Shown piece by piece: positions 8,006 to 17,479 of a DNA stretch of 64,000 nt. How positions within the stretch are numbered: the first letter of the stretch is position 1; every line of letters begins with the position of its first letter. Origin of the DNA: Mangrovibrevibacter kandeliae (GTDB lineage: Bacteria; Pseudomonadota; Alphaproteobacteria; Rhizobiales; Rhizobiaceae); assembly GCF_024519155.1 (NCBI RefSeq), contig NZ_JANIFJ010000001.1:1116001-1180000 (forward strand), read 5' to 3'. A model generated the notes under the pieces. It worked only from the letters and a program-made list of their open reading frames with translations, did not search any database and had not been told where the DNA came from. The position numbers and the translations under genes are program-made.

Positions 8006-11000
8006 GGACTGGCCGCTTCCGGGGCAGTCCGCTCCATGGCCAGGCCGGATGTCCAGCCGGCGAGGAGAATGTCGTCGGCATCGCGCATGGCCTGCGCCCT
8101 CGTCCAGTAACGCTTCTCGTCCGGGCGGATCAGCATGACGCTTGGGACGAGGTCGCCGGATTCGCCACATCGGAAGTTCTCGAAGATCGTGGCAACACGG
8201 TTGCCTGTGAGCACGCCGCTTCCCGTCCGGCTCACCGGCTTCCATCGGGCAAGACTTTCCGCGAGCGCGCCTTCGTCCGCGGGGAACCTTCGGATGCGGC
8301 TCTTGCCGACCCGAGCGAAGTGCACGAATGCGACCCGATGCGACGCTCTTCCTTCATCTGGTCCCTTGTCCGCGATCGTCGCGCAGAAATCGGCTCCGCC
8401 TGTCGAGGCCTCCAAGACATCCAGGAACTTCTCGCAGTAGGCATCGAGAGCATCGCGGGTACCTTCTTTGCTGGTGCTGCCACGCCCGGGTTTGTGGGAA
8501 TCCCTCAAAAGTTCGGGAAGGGAAAATTCCAGCGCATCCTCAATGAGGGCCTGCTCGGAAGGGCGAACTGAGAAGCGTCGCTCGACGAGATCGTCGAGTG
8601 CGGCCTCGTTCGGTAGATCCTTCGTTTCCACATCGTCGAATCTGGCGATCGGCAATCGCATGAAGTCGCCCGCGAGCGGCTCCGGGCGATAGGTCATCCT
8701 ACCATTGGTGAGGGCAAGGAAATATGCGGCAAGGCGGCTGTTGATGAACAGGCAGGCATCGCGGAGCGCGTCCTTCCCGATCTCGTCGCGAGCGTGCACG
8801 CTAAGGTAACTTTGCGTGCAAACGGTCGCCGGACCGACGGGGAGAACGGCGCGGAAGCGTCGGCGCCGACTGGCCCAGCCCTGCTTCACGATCATCTGTG
8901 GGGAAGCGAACGCCTCGGGTTTGGTGCGGCGATGGATCCTGGTCGCGCCGAACAGGGGCAGATCCTTGGACCGGAGCGTCAGCCATGCGTCCTCGGGGAA
9001 GTCCCGCGTGTCGAGGTAGCGGAAGCCGGCGAGCGCCTTGTGCTCCTTTCGATCGCCCTTGGGAATGACACCCTCCCTGCTCACGACCGAGCCGGTCGAT
9101 TCGAGATCTTGGAGGTTGTACGCGCCGGACAGAGCGATGCGGCGGCAGAGTGTCAGATCGCGACGCGTTCCAGTCATGAGGACGGTCCAGACTGCGGGGT
9201 CGTCCATCTCGTCAGGCGCGACGGCGTGAACGTCGTTCTTCTCGATGGCGATCCGGAACGCATCGCCTTCGCCGAACTGTAGTTTGGGGCAGACGTAGAT
9301 CGTGGGCTCGTCCCGTCCGGCTCCTTTCGTGAGGGTCACGCTGCAGGCGGGAGATATCGCGCTCGGAAAGAGGTGGAAGCGGAGGATCGAGAAATTGACG
9401 ATTTCGTCGATGCTCGCCCGTTCGAGTATCCGTCTGCGGGTTTCGACCGAACCCTCGTGGAACAGCAGGGTCCCCGCGGACTGAATCATGGCGAGACGCC
9501 CGCCGGTACGGAGCAGCGTCAGCGACTTCGCAAGAAACAGACTGCCTACGTCCAGTTTCGACAACTGCCAGCCATGCATCTCCGACCACTCGCGGGCCTT
9601 TGGCGCGGCGGTGTTCTTGCCCCACGGGGCATTGCCGATGACGATGTCGTAGCGCTCCGCGTTCCCTTCGGTATCGAAGCCTTCGATTTCCGAGAAGAAG
9701 TCCGCCGCGACGATCCGGTCGCCGCGCAGGGAGGGAAGGCGGACCTGCATCCAGTCCTCCCGCGGATCTATCTCGTCGCACATAGCCAGATACAGGCTGA
9801 AGGACGCGACCCTTACGGCATGCGGGTTCAGATCGACGCCGAATACGCAGTGCGTCAGCATGTATGCGAGGATTTCCGGCGGAACCGCAGATGCCCGGTT
9901 CGCCCTGCGCCAGCGATGGATCAGCCGCTGGAACGCCCGTACGAGGAAGACGCCGGAGCCGCACGCGGGATCGATGATCCGAATGTCCCATTCGTCGCTC
10001 GTCCAAGGCAGCACGCTGTCCAGAACGAAGTCGGCAAGATAGATCGGCGTGTAGTGGCTGCCCGTGGACTTCGTCGAGGCCTCCTTCGTCAGCTGGGCTG
10101 CGATGGCGCTGGGAGAGACGAATTCCTCGTAGATGCAACTGACGAACTCGAGGGGGATGGTCTCGAACGAATACAGCCGCCAGAGATTCGTCTGCCCGGA
10201 AGCGATTTCGAGGTCTCCAACGACCAGATCCCGCAGCACGTCGAGATGCTCGCGCTTTACGACGTCCGTCTCGGCTTTCCACTCGGCCTCGTTCCTTGCC
10301 TCCTCAGCGAACTTGCCGGGGAAGAGATCGCCGTTGAATCGCGAGTTCAACCAACGAAAGAACCGGTATGTCTCCTCCTTGCTTTCGAGGATAGACGAGA
10401 AACCCTGGTGCCTGTGGCGAAGCGTGCCGTCCTCGAAGAGCGACGCGAGTCGATCCGCGTCGAGCGCCGATCGTCCGCAGGCATCCTTCCTGTCGAAAAG
10501 GAACTGCACGAACATCAGCCGTGCGATGAGATCGTGTGCGACGTCCGTCGGAAGAGGCGCCGCCCCCTCGACCAGCCGACGCCGCACGGTCTTTAGGTTT
10601 TCGAGGAGCTGCCGGTCGGCACGTCCATCCGACGAGAAGCGATTGGCGTGATCTTCAATGATCTGTCCGGTGACGAACGAGACGATATCGAGCGCCACGG
10701 CCGCCTGATCCGACAGCGAAATGTCGGAACCCAGATCGCCGCGTACGGTGGAAAGCTCCGCGGCTTGCGACGTCATTCCACCCATGAAGAGCCTCGGACG
10801 CTCGAAGCACGTCCACGCCCTGATCTCGGTGGGATCGATGGTGACGAGGGTCGGCGCGTGGCAGAAGTTCCAAGCGAGTCGATGCGCCTGGTCGAGGAGA
10901 TCGGCAGAAGCCGGGCGCGCGAATTCGCAGACGATCGCCCGCAGCTCCACACCGGTTCCCGCAGGTCCTTGCGACGTCAGCACCCCGGTCCTGACCATTC

Positions 11001-11160
11001 CCTCGCCAACCAGTCGGATCAGGGGGCGCTCGATCTTCTGGCGGACTAGGTCGGCATGGATCCGCACCAGTTCGTTCTGCGGGTCGAAGACGGCATCCTG
11101 GTCGGGCCAGCCGAGTTCTAGGGTCAGTCTTGCCGCGGGGGAACGGACGAAGGGCGTCAC
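8002..11160 (-). CDS. Eco57I-type N6-adenine DNA methyltransferase (large R-M subunit)
   Basis: A 1052-residue protein with a gamma-class adenine methylase core. GSHYTP lies at 367-372, SAM-binding motif I DPACGSGVFL at 397-406, FGVDLNPHAV at 440-449, and catalytic motif IV at 510-513 reads NAPW instead of the usual NPPW/Y. The ~350 N-terminal residues and the C-terminal ~300 (probable target recognition, with IVKQGWASRRRRFRA) fit type IIG-like layouts, but I see no clear nuclease motif in the N-terminus. The GTG start overlaps the stop of the D12 methylase gene (GTGA), and its own stop overlaps the nuclease start. It is likely the modification partner of a phage-defence cassette. Confidence 0.85.
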   Translation of the reverse strand: MTPFVRSPAARLTLELGWPDQDAVFDPQNELVRIHADLVRQKIERPLIRLVGEGMVRTGVLTSQGPAGTGVELRAIVCEFARPASADLLDQAHRLAWNFCHAPTLVTIDPTEIRAWTCFERPRLFMGGMTSQAAELSTVRGDLGSDISLSDQAAVALDIVSFVTGQIIEDHANRFSSDGRADRQLLENLKTVRRRLVEGAAPLPTDVAHDLIARLMFVQFLFDRKDACGRSALDADRLASLFEDGTLRHRHQGFSSILESKEETYRFFRWLNSRFNGDLFPGKFAEEARNEAEWKAETDVVKREHLDVLRDLVVGDLEIASGQTNLWRLYSFETIPLEFVSCIYEEFVSPSAIAAQLTKEASTKSTGSHYTPIYLADFVLDSVLPWTSDEWDIRIIDPACGSGVFLVRAFQRLIHRWRRANRASAVPPEILAYMLTHCVFGVDLNPHAVRVASFSLYLAMCDEIDPREDWMQVRLPSLRGDRIVAADFFSEIEGFDTEGNAERYDIVIGNAPWGKNTAAPKAREWSEMHGWQLSKLDVGSLFLAKSLTLLRTGGRLAMIQSAGTLLFHEGSVETRRRILERASIDEIVNFSILRFHLFPSAISPACSVTLTKGAGRDEPTIYVCPKLQFGEGDAFRIAIEKNDVHAVAPDEMDDPAVWTVLMTGTRRDLTLCRRIALSGAYNLQDLESTGSVVSREGVIPKGDRKEHKALAGFRYLDTRDFPEDAWLTLRSKDLPLFGATRIHRRTKPEAFASPQMIVKQGWASRRRRFRAVLPVGPATVCTQSYLSVHARDEIGKDALRDACLFINSRLAAYFLALTNGRMTYRPEPLAGDFMRLPIARFDDVETKDLPNEAALDDLVERRFSVRPSEQALIEDALEFSLPELLRDSHKPGRGSTSKEGTRDALDAYCEKFLDVLEASTGGADFCATIADKGPDEGRASHRVAFVHFARVGKSRIRRFPADEGALAESLARWKPVSRTGSGVLTGNRVATIFENFRCGESGDLVPSVMLIRPDEKRYWTRAQAMRDADDILLAGWTSGLAMERTAPEAASP

Positions 11161-11915
11161 GATGCGACCCCGGAGGCTTCAACGGCGCCATACCCGGTTC
11201 GGATACTCCGGGCGGCGCCGGAACCATCTACGAGAGCGGCGACCCAAAGGAACGCCCGGGGATCGCCGGCGGCTATCTCCGCCAGAACGGCCGACTTTTC
11301 CACCGGCGAAAGCCGCTCGACCTTCTTCACGATCGTCGCCCGGCGGCGCCGTATCGCCTCGCGGTCGCGGAACGACCTTCCGATATGGGAATGATCGTGA
11401 AGGACCACGTCGGGATCGTAATTCAGCCATAGCCTCTCGTCACGAAGACCTGTCTGGCTCGGTACCTTTAGGTCGACGATCCGCCAGCCTTCGAGATGCC
11501 GGTCGTAGAGATCGCTGGGGTAGCCGGATATCATCACGGGACAAGGGAGCGTGCGCAGGAGGGCGAGAAGCCGGATGTGATCCGCTTCCCCGAGGTCGTG
11601 CCGATACACCCTCGGACGGCGCCTCGTCGACGGGAGATAGGGAGGGTCGCAGTAGACGAACTCGTCGCCACGAAAGGCATGGTTTCGTATCCAGGCCGCT
11701 GCGTCCTGCTCTACGATCGACAGGCCGGGAAAGCCCTCATCTCGCCACTGAGCCGCGACCGCCGAGTCGCGCTCGATGCCGAAGCTGAGTTCCGCAGGCC
11801 GCTTGGCGCGCATGACCGCCCCGCCGCCGAGATGCGTCTCGATGTAGACGCGATGCGGCGGGATCAGGGAAATGATCTGCTGGAAGATTCGGCCCTTGCC
11901 GCCCGGGTAGGTCAT
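11157..11915 (-). CDS. D12-class (Dam-like) DNA adenine methyltransferase
   Basis: A 252-residue methylase. It opens with YPGGKGRIF (SAM-binding motif of the D12 class), has ETHLGGG at 26-32 and the catalytic DPPY at 90-93. It is the first gene of the three-gene cassette. The frame stays open back to 12044, but residues encoded there come from the IS256 remnant, so I chose ATG 11915, which gives the canonical family start. No strong ribosome site precedes it; a GTG about 51 bases upstream is an alternative. The hybrid upstream frame marks where the cassette joins the older IS. Confidence 0.82.
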   Translation of the reverse strand: MTYPGGKGRIFQQIISLIPPHRVYIETHLGGGAVMRAKRPAELSFGIERDSAVAAQWRDEGFPGLSIVEQDAAAWIRNHAFRGDEFVYCDPPYLPSTRRRPRVYRHDLGEADHIRLLALLRTLPCPVMISGYPSDLYDRHLEGWRIVDLKVPSQTGLRDERLWLNYDPDVVLHDHSHIGRSFRDREAIRRRRATIVKKVERLSPVEKSAVLAEIAAGDPRAFLWVAALVDGSGAARSIRTGYGAVEASGVAS

Positions 11916-12054
11916 GCCACTACTATCGCTTGTTTCCGCGATGAACGCAATGGTCTCCACGATTGCTACCGACCGTTCGCCCTGTGGTGCGAAGGCGCCC
12001 TCGTCTCGCCGTGCCGCGGTAGCGAGCGGAGGCGCGATGGGCAAGGCGCCATGC

Positions 12055-12247
12055 CCCCAGTCCCGCTCACGATAGCGGTTGCGCTGGGCAGCCGCAGCGA
12101 GCTCTTCCCGCCATAGGCCGCGCCGGTGGCGGCTCCCACCTCCAACTCCATCAGCCGCTCGGCGGCAAAGCCGATCATCTCGCGCAGAGGATCAGCATCA
12201 GGCGTCTTCTCCACGAGCGCCCGCAGGTTCATCATCTCGTCGGTCAT
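12055..12247 (-). pseudogene. IS256-family transposase, N-terminal remnant
   Basis: The minus strand encodes [14 protein letters not shown] and then [20 protein letters not shown], which match the N-terminus of IS256/mutator-type transposases. After GAAYGGKSS the frame shifts, and the familiar [11 protein letters not shown] continues in another frame. Homology stops near 12055, where the R-M cassette's upstream sequence begins. So about 60 codons of a ~400-codon transposase remain. Confidence 0.8.
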
Positions 12248-12277
12248 CGTTGGTCTTTCCGGTCCGGGTTGAGGTCA

Positions 12278-12340
12278 GCAACCAGACCCTACCGGAGATC
12301 GCCGGTAACCACCGCGCCATTGATGACGCCCTACAGTGCG
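12278..12340 (+). repeat. repeat B, right copy
   Basis: Shares an identical 18-base block (12278-12295) and further patchy identity with 7034-7094, in direct orientation. It lies upstream of the IS256 transposase remnant start (12247), so it is probably the terminal region of that element. Confidence 0.6.
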
Positions 12341-12423
12341 ATAAAAGGCGCGGGCATCATCAGTGGCGCGACTGCCGAGCTACACCAATCAACGGGACAC
12401 AACCCGTTCGTTTCGGTCTGTGA

Positions 12424-12535
12424 TCTTGGTGCTCCGTTTCGTGGAGCACTCAAAGTCTTCAACACACAAGCGCTGTTCGCGGCTCGATATTGTAGTCGGG
12501 CTACAGTAAGCAGAGAAGCTGGCCTTCAAAAGCGT
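12424..12535 (+). repeat. repeat A, right copy
   Basis: Direct repeat of 6304-6408 with roughly four-fifths identity by eye. It contains a GTGCTCC/GGAGCAC inverted repeat at its left end. With repeat B it brackets the R-M cassette. The remaining bases to 12812 hold no gene I can identify. Confidence 0.7.
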
Positions 12536-12812
12536 CGTTGCTTCCTTGAGCGCCTCCCCAACCGCGCAGATGCCAAGGAGACTACGCCCAACCAGGGGTG
12601 AAGACGTTCTTCTGCATCCTCCGGAGGGCAATTCGCCAACCTGAACACCACCTCGCATATTTCCCAGTGGGGTGGCCAACAGACGGGAGCACGTGATGGA
12701 CCGGGACTCCAACTCCACACGGAAAATCTTGGGCATGTCACCCGGTCGCCAGAAAATCTCAGGATGCATGGGACATTGCCAGCGTCGACCGCGCGTTTCC
12801 GGCGTTCCGCCG

Positions 12813-14009
12813 TCAGTCGGGCCATTGCAGCGTCGACGCCAGGCTGCGACGCGCCACGGCCATCGCGCCCTCTGGCCGTGGCGCCGCCATCACCCGCTCG
12901 AAGGCATCGGCGACAACCTCGGCCTCGCCGTCATGCAGGTTGCAAGGGTCGAGATAGAAGAAGCCGAGCTCGGCCTCGTGATCGCGCACGATCACTGGCG
13001 GCTCCCCGGCTGAGAGGGTCTTTGCCAGCCCATAGGCGGTGAACCCGCTCTCCGGCGCCACTGCGACTTCGAGACGATCGAGCGGATTGTGGGTCGGATC
13101 GGGCGTGATCCGAGCATGCAGGCCGGGATGCGCGTTCAGCCGCGCATGCCACAGCCCGAGCGCCCCCGTCTCGCGGGCTCGGACGGCGGAGTGGTCGCGC
13201 GTCTCCCAGGCGTCGAGCGCCGCCATGACACCGGCGATCGACTCTTTGCCGACCTTCATTGCCCGGCCGATCCCCTTGTTCTGCAGATAGGCGGCGCGCA
13301 CCAGGTCCTTGCGGCCGGCGACGAGGCCACTGGTCGGCCCTGACAGGAACTTGTGGCCGGAATAGATCACGATGTCGGCACCACGCGCGAGGAAGCCGCG
13401 CAGGTCGTACTCGGAGGCCGCGTCGACGATCACCGGTACGCCGCGCGGCCGGCAGATTTCCACCACCTCCTCGAGGCTGAGGAGCCCGTACTGCACCGTG
13501 TGGTGGCTGACGACGTGCAGCAGCGCGACCGTGTTGTCGGTGATGGCGTTCTCCACATGGTGGCGCTGCACGGCGGTGACCGTGCCGGCGGTGACGACCC
13601 TGCCGCCGACCAGCCGGACCGACTGGTCCACTGGTGCGCCGTAGTTCACCGCGTGGCCGGCCTGCAGGAGCACCTCGGTCCTCAGGCCGCGCGTATCGTT
13701 CGGCAGCCGCTCCATCGCGAGGAGGTCGATGCCGGTCATCGCCCCGGCGATCGTCATCGAGATGCCGGCGGCGCAGCAGGCGGTGACGAAGCCGGCCTCC
13801 GCTCCGGTCAGCCGCGCGATGGTGGCGCTGGCGCGGCGCTGCAGGTCGTCGATCTCGACCCATTCCGGGGCGATTTCGGCCATTGCGGCGATCGCGGGCT
13901 CGGTGATGATCGAGGCGCCCAGAGACGTCATCGTGCCGGACACGTTGATCACCTGGCGCAGGCCGAGACGGGTGCGGATTTCGGAGTTGTGGCGAAGCGG
14001 GGCAGTCAT
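12813..14009 (-). CDS. SelA-like PLP-dependent ammonia-lyase/transferase (DgaE-like)
   Basis: A 398-residue fold-type I PLP enzyme. The cofactor lysine is Lys220 in [13 protein letters not shown], with the ring-binding aspartate Asp196 in [10 protein letters not shown]. The sequence style ([12 protein letters not shown] at the start) is that of the SelA-like group that includes D-glucosaminate-6-phosphate ammonia-lyase. Such genes often neighbour a deacetylase-type amidohydrolase, which is present here at 17476-18582. A role removing an amino group from an amino sugar acid or similar hydroxy-amino acid is likely but unproven. It is divergent from the IclR regulator. Confidence 0.82.
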   Translation of the reverse strand: MTAPLRHNSEIRTRLGLRQVINVSGTMTSLGASIITEPAIAAMAEIAPEWVEIDDLQRRASATIARLTGAEAGFVTACCAAGISMTIAGAMTGIDLLAMERLPNDTRGLRTEVLLQAGHAVNYGAPVDQSVRLVGGRVVTAGTVTAVQRHHVENAITDNTVALLHVVSHHTVQYGLLSLEEVVEICRPRGVPVIVDAASEYDLRGFLARGADIVIYSGHKFLSGPTSGLVAGRKDLVRAAYLQNKGIGRAMKVGKESIAGVMAALDAWETRDHSAVRARETGALGLWHARLNAHPGLHARITPDPTHNPLDRLEVAVAPESGFTAYGLAKTLSAGEPPVIVRDHEAELGFFYLDPCNLHDGEAEVVADAFERVMAAPRPEGAMAVARRSLASTLQWPD

Positions 14010-14123
14010 GGCAGCTCCTGAGTGGTGCGGAAACGGGGTGGCAGCCGCGGTCGCGACAGGCCCGAGAGGGCAGGAACAGCGCGCCCCGCGAAACCGATCC
14101 TCCGGCCGTCGCGGGATTGTCGC

Positions 14124-14151
14124 TTGACCCGGCTGCGTGTTCCCGTTTTAT
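14124..14151 (+). promoter_or_regulatory. putative sigma-70 promoter with overlapping dyad for the IclR gene
   Basis: TTGACC (14124-14129) and TTTTAT (14146-14151) are 16 bases apart and lie 25 bases before the ATG at 14177. An inverted TTCC (14140-14143)/GGAA (14152-14155) pair surrounds the -10 box. IclR-type regulators often bind such TTCC/GGAA dyads, so autoregulation and control of the divergent PLP-enzyme gene are plausible. Confidence 0.45.
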
Positions 14152-14176
14152 GGAAGAGCAGGACGGGAGAGGCGGC

Positions 14177-14938
14177 ATGAGCGCGACGGCACGCAACAGG
14201 ACGAGCGGCATCGACCGGTCGCTGCAGGTCATGGACATCCTGGCCGAGCGGCGCGTGCCGATGTCGGCTTACGATCTGGCAAAGAGTGCCGGCGCGCCCA
14301 TCTCGACGATCTACCGCCTGGTCGACGAGCTCGTTGCCCGCGAGATGCTGTCGCGCGGGCGCGACAACACCGTCTGGTTGGGTTCCCGGCTGATGCGCTA
14401 CGGGCTGGTCTATCGCTCGCAACTCGATCTCTTCGGCCTCGCACAGCAGGAGATGCACCGCCTCGTCGAGGCAACGGGCGAAACCGTCCAGATCTGTACC
14501 CGTGACGAAGGCATGATGCTGGTGATCGGCATGATCGAGGGCGAGGGGCACTTCCGCGTCGCTTCGCATGTCGGCACGCGGGTTCCGCTGAACTGGACGG
14601 CGTCGGGCCGGCTGCTCCTTGGCCATCTCGACGACGCGGCCCGCCTCGCGGCCTTCGCCGAAACGGCGCGCCCGTCCGCGACCGGCATGGCGGAGACGGA
14701 TCCGCAGCGCCTCGCGACACAGGCGCGAGCCGACTTTGAAAACCGCCTGGCGCTCCAGTTCAACGCCAGCGAATTCTCCGTCGCTTGCATCGCAGCGCCG
14801 ATCCGCAACGAGGAGGGCGCCTGCGTCGCCACGATCTCCATCGTACTGCCGGACCGCAAGGCGGAGGAGCGGCAGGCCGAGCTCGGCCGTGCCGTCCAGA
14901 CGGCAGCCGAGGCTGTGGAGCGCTCGCTCTGGCAGTAG
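14177..14938 (+). CDS. IclR-family transcriptional regulator
   Basis: A 253-residue regulator. An N-terminal winged helix-turn-helix (about 8-70, with SAYDLAKSAGAPISTIYRLV) is followed by the IclR effector-binding domain (about 80-250), whose GEGHFRVASHVGTRVPLNWT and ASGRLLLG segments are typical. ATG 14177 is preceded by GGGAGAGGCGG; the open frame reaches 20 codons further up, but those residues look random. It sits between the PLP-enzyme gene (divergent) and the RidA/ABC-transporter genes (convergent), so it probably senses the substrate of this pathway and controls both sides. Confidence 0.93.
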   Translation: MSATARNRTSGIDRSLQVMDILAERRVPMSAYDLAKSAGAPISTIYRLVDELVAREMLSRGRDNTVWLGSRLMRYGLVYRSQLDLFGLAQQEMHRLVEATGETVQICTRDEGMMLVIGMIEGEGHFRVASHVGTRVPLNWTASGRLLLGHLDDAARLAAFAETARPSATGMAETDPQRLATQARADFENRLALQFNASEFSVACIAAPIRNEEGACVATISIVLPDRKAEERQAELGRAVQTAAEAVERSLWQ

Positions 14939-14984
14939 GCCGCCCGAAGGCGCCGAGATGGATTGGGCAGGGGGCATCAGTATT

Positions 14985-15479
14985 TCAGACTCGCTCGCAG
15001 ATCGCTTCGATCTCGACGGTGATGCTGTTCGGCAGCGAGGCGACGCCGAAGGCCGAGCGCGCATGCACCCCGGCCTCGCCGAACACCCGCGCGAGCAGGT
15101 TGGAGGCGCCGTCGACGACGAAGGGATGGCGCTCGAAATCGGGCGTCGCATTGACCAGTCCGAGCAGCTTGACGATGCCGCGCACCTTGTCGAGGCTGCC
15201 GCAGTGGCTGCGTAGCGCCGCCAGGATGTTGATCGCCGCTAGCTCGGCATGGCCGCGGGCGGCCTCGGCGTCGATGTCGGCGCCGACCTTGCCGCGCATC
15301 GTCCGCCCATCCTCCAGGATCGGCCCCTGGCCGGAAACATAGAGCAGGCCGCCGACCTCGCGGACATTGGTGAAGGCCCCGATCGGGCGCTGCGCCGCCG
15401 GCAGGACGATGCCGACAGCGACGAGCCGCTCTTCGGGAGTTGCAGCGTCACGGGCAGGCGAGAAGTCGATTGATTTCAT
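14985..15479 (-). CDS. RidA family protein (YjgF/YER057c/UK114)
   Basis: A 164-residue protein of the larger RidA subgroup. It has GAFTNVREVGGLLYVSGQGP near the N-terminus and ASLPNSITVEIEAICE at the C-terminus, close to the usual family ending. RidA proteins hydrolyse reactive enamine/imine intermediates released by PLP enzymes. Its place next to a PLP ammonia-lyase gene fits that job well. The start is ATG 15479; the frame continues upstream only inside the antisense-free end of the ABC ATPase gene. It is the last gene of the minus-strand operon 21990-14985. Confidence 0.9.
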   Translation of the reverse strand: MKSIDFSPARDAATPEERLVAVGIVLPAAQRPIGAFTNVREVGGLLYVSGQGPILEDGRTMRGKVGADIDAEAARGHAELAAINILAALRSHCGSLDKVRGIVKLLGLVNATPDFERHPFVVDGASNLLARVFGEAGVHARSAFGVASLPNSITVEIEAICERV

Positions 15480-15486
15480 GAGTCCG

Positions 15487-16485
15487 TCAAAGGTTGATGC
15501 AGTGGGCGATCCGCTCCGGCCCGACGGGCACGGGCGGGGGGAAGGCGTCGGCGCAGGCAGGTAGAACGCGCGGGCAGCGCGTGCGGAAGACGCAGCCGGA
15601 CGGCGGGTCGAGTGGGCTCGGGATCGAACCTTCCAGCACGTCGCGTTGCCGGGTCGCGGCCGGATCGGGCTGCGGCACGGCAGATAGCAGCGCCCGGGTG
15701 TAAGGGTGCGCCGGCTGGCGCACAAGCGGCCGCGCTGGACCGTTTTCGATGACCCGGCCGAGATACATCACCGCGATCCGGTCGCAGAGGTAGTCCACCA
15801 CGCTGAGATCATGGGCGATGAACAGCATCGTCAGACGACGTTTCACCCTGAGGTCGAGGAGGAGATTGAGGATCTGCGCTTGGATCGACACGTCGAGGGC
15901 CGAGACGCTCTCGTCGGCGACGATGAAGTCCGGCTCCAGCGCCAGCGCCCGGGCAATGCCGATCCGCTGGCGCTGGCCGCCGGAGAACTCGTGCGGGTAG
16001 CGCGGCATCTGGTCGGCCGACAGGCCGACCTCCTCGAGCAGCGCCGCCACCCGGTCCCGCCGGTCGCGCCGCGTTCCGATGCCGTGCGCCCGAAGTCCCT
16101 CCGCGACGATATGCTCGACCTTGAGGCGCGGGTTCAGCGACGACACCGGATCCTGGAAGATGATCTGCATGCGCCTGCGCATCGCCGTCATCTCGCGCGC
16201 CGACAGGGCGGTGAGTTCGATGCCGTCGAAGCGGATCGAGCCGGAGGTGGGCTGGATCAGCCGCAAGAGCGTGCGCCCGAAGGTGGTCTTACCCGAGCCG
16301 CTCTCGCCGACGAGGCCGGTGATCGAGCCCCGAGCGATGTCGAGCGAGACGTCCTCCACGGCGTGGATGGTGCCTCGCGGCGTCTGGAATCGCTTGGTGA
16401 GGTTGCAGATCCGCAGCAGCGGTTCGGCTGTGGTTGCCGACTGCGGGCTTGGCGCGCTCGCCTCCAGCGTGGTTTCGCTAGGCAT
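15487..16485 (-). CDS. peptide ABC transporter ATP-binding protein (DppF/OppF type)
   Basis: A 332-residue ATPase with Walker A GESGSGKTT, signature motif FSGGQRQRIG, and Walker B followed by DESVSALD. The C-terminal oligopeptide-type extension carries the cysteine cluster CVFRTRCPRVLPAC that typifies DppF/OppF. It energises import with its partner at 16478-17479. ATG 16485 was chosen over TTG 16491 because GGAGG lies about nine bases upstream. It overlaps its partner by 8 bases, consistent with one operon. Confidence 0.93.
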   Translation of the reverse strand: MPSETTLEASAPSPQSATTAEPLLRICNLTKRFQTPRGTIHAVEDVSLDIARGSITGLVGESGSGKTTFGRTLLRLIQPTSGSIRFDGIELTALSAREMTAMRRRMQIIFQDPVSSLNPRLKVEHIVAEGLRAHGIGTRRDRRDRVAALLEEVGLSADQMPRYPHEFSGGQRQRIGIARALALEPDFIVADESVSALDVSIQAQILNLLLDLRVKRRLTMLFIAHDLSVVDYLCDRIAVMYLGRVIENGPARPLVRQPAHPYTRALLSAVPQPDPAATRQRDVLEGSIPSPLDPPSGCVFRTRCPRVLPACADAFPPPVPVGPERIAHCINL

Positions 16486-17479
16486 GGGCAAGCACCTCCT
16501 CGGCGCGGATGCAGGCGGCGCGGTGGCTCGCCAGCACCTCGCGCAGATGCACCGGCTCGTCGCAGGGCGGGATCGCCAGCGGGCAGCGTGGCGCGAAGGC
16601 GCAGCCGGGCGGCAGCGCGGTCAGCGGCGGCACCGCGCCGGGGATCGCCTGCAGCCGCTCACCCTCCGGTCGGTCGGTGCGCGGGATCGAGGCGAGGAGG
16701 CCGCGCGTATAAGGGTGCGCCGGCTTGCGGAAGAGATCGGAGACCGGCGCCTGCTCGATGATCGCGCCGGCGTACATCACCGCAACGTCATCGGCCACTT
16801 CGGCGACGACCCCCATATCGTGGGTGATGAACAGGATCGACATGCCCATCTCGCGTTGCAGACGGCGCATCAGGTCGAGGATCTGCGCCTGCACGGTTAC
16901 GTCCAGCGCCGTGGTCGGCTCGTCGGCGATCAGGAGCTGCGGCGCGCAGACGAGCGCGAGCGCGATCATCACCCGCTGTCGCATGCCGCCGGACAACTCG
17001 TGCGGATAGCTGCCCAGCCGGCTCGCCGCAGCCGGGATCTCTACCAGCTCGAGCATCTCGACCACCCGGCGCCGGCGCGCCGCCGCGTCGAGGTCGGCGT
17101 GCAGGAGCAACATCTCGCCGATCTGGTCGCCGACCGTGAAGAGCGGATTCAGCGAAGACATCGGCTCCTGAAAGATCATCGCGATCTCGCGACCGCGCAC
17201 GGCGCGGAAGTCCTTCGGCCGCAGCGTCGTGAGGTCGAGGGCCCCGCCGGCGCGGGTGCGGTAGCGCGCCGCCCCGCCGGTCACCTGTCCGTTCGGCGGC
17301 AAAAGGCCGAGCAGCGCAAGCGAGGTAACCGACTTGCCCGACCCGCTTTCGCCAACGAGCGCAAGCGTGCGGCCCGCCGCCAGGCTGATGCTGACGTCGC
17401 GCAGCGCCGTAACCGCGCCGCGCCCGGAGCGGAAGGCGACGCGCAGCGCCTCGACCGACAGGATCGGCGCTTCCGTCAT
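16478..17479 (-). CDS. peptide ABC transporter ATP-binding protein (DppD/OppD type)
   Basis: A 333-residue ATPase that begins [16 protein letters not shown]. It has Walker [10 protein letters not shown], signature LSGGMRQRV, Walker [13 protein letters not shown] and the C-terminal [14 protein letters not shown] cluster of the oligopeptide family. Its ATG overlaps the TGA of the amidohydrolase gene (ATGA), so translation is coupled. With the second ATPase, two permeases and the binding protein it forms a complete peptide-type importer. Confidence 0.93.
   Translation of the reverse strand: MTEAPILSVEALRVAFRSGRGAVTALRDVSISLAAGRTLALVGESGSGKSVTSLALLGLLPPNGQVTGGAARYRTRAGGALDLTTLRPKDFRAVRGREIAMIFQEPMSSLNPLFTVGDQIGEMLLLHADLDAAARRRRVVEMLELVEIPAAASRLGSYPHELSGGMRQRVMIALALVCAPQLLIADEPTTALDVTVQAQILDLMRRLQREMGMSILFITHDMGVVAEVADDVAVMYAGAIIEQAPVSDLFRKPAHPYTRGLLASIPRTDRPEGERLQAIPGAVPPLTALPPGCAFAPRCPLAIPPCDEPVHLREVLASHRAACIRAEEVLAHA

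Noticed and set aside
7325-11915. BREX or DISARM system
   Set aside because: The Eco57I-type methylase could suggest PglX or a DISARM methylase, but no PglZ, BrxC, helicase, DUF1998 or PLD gene is present.
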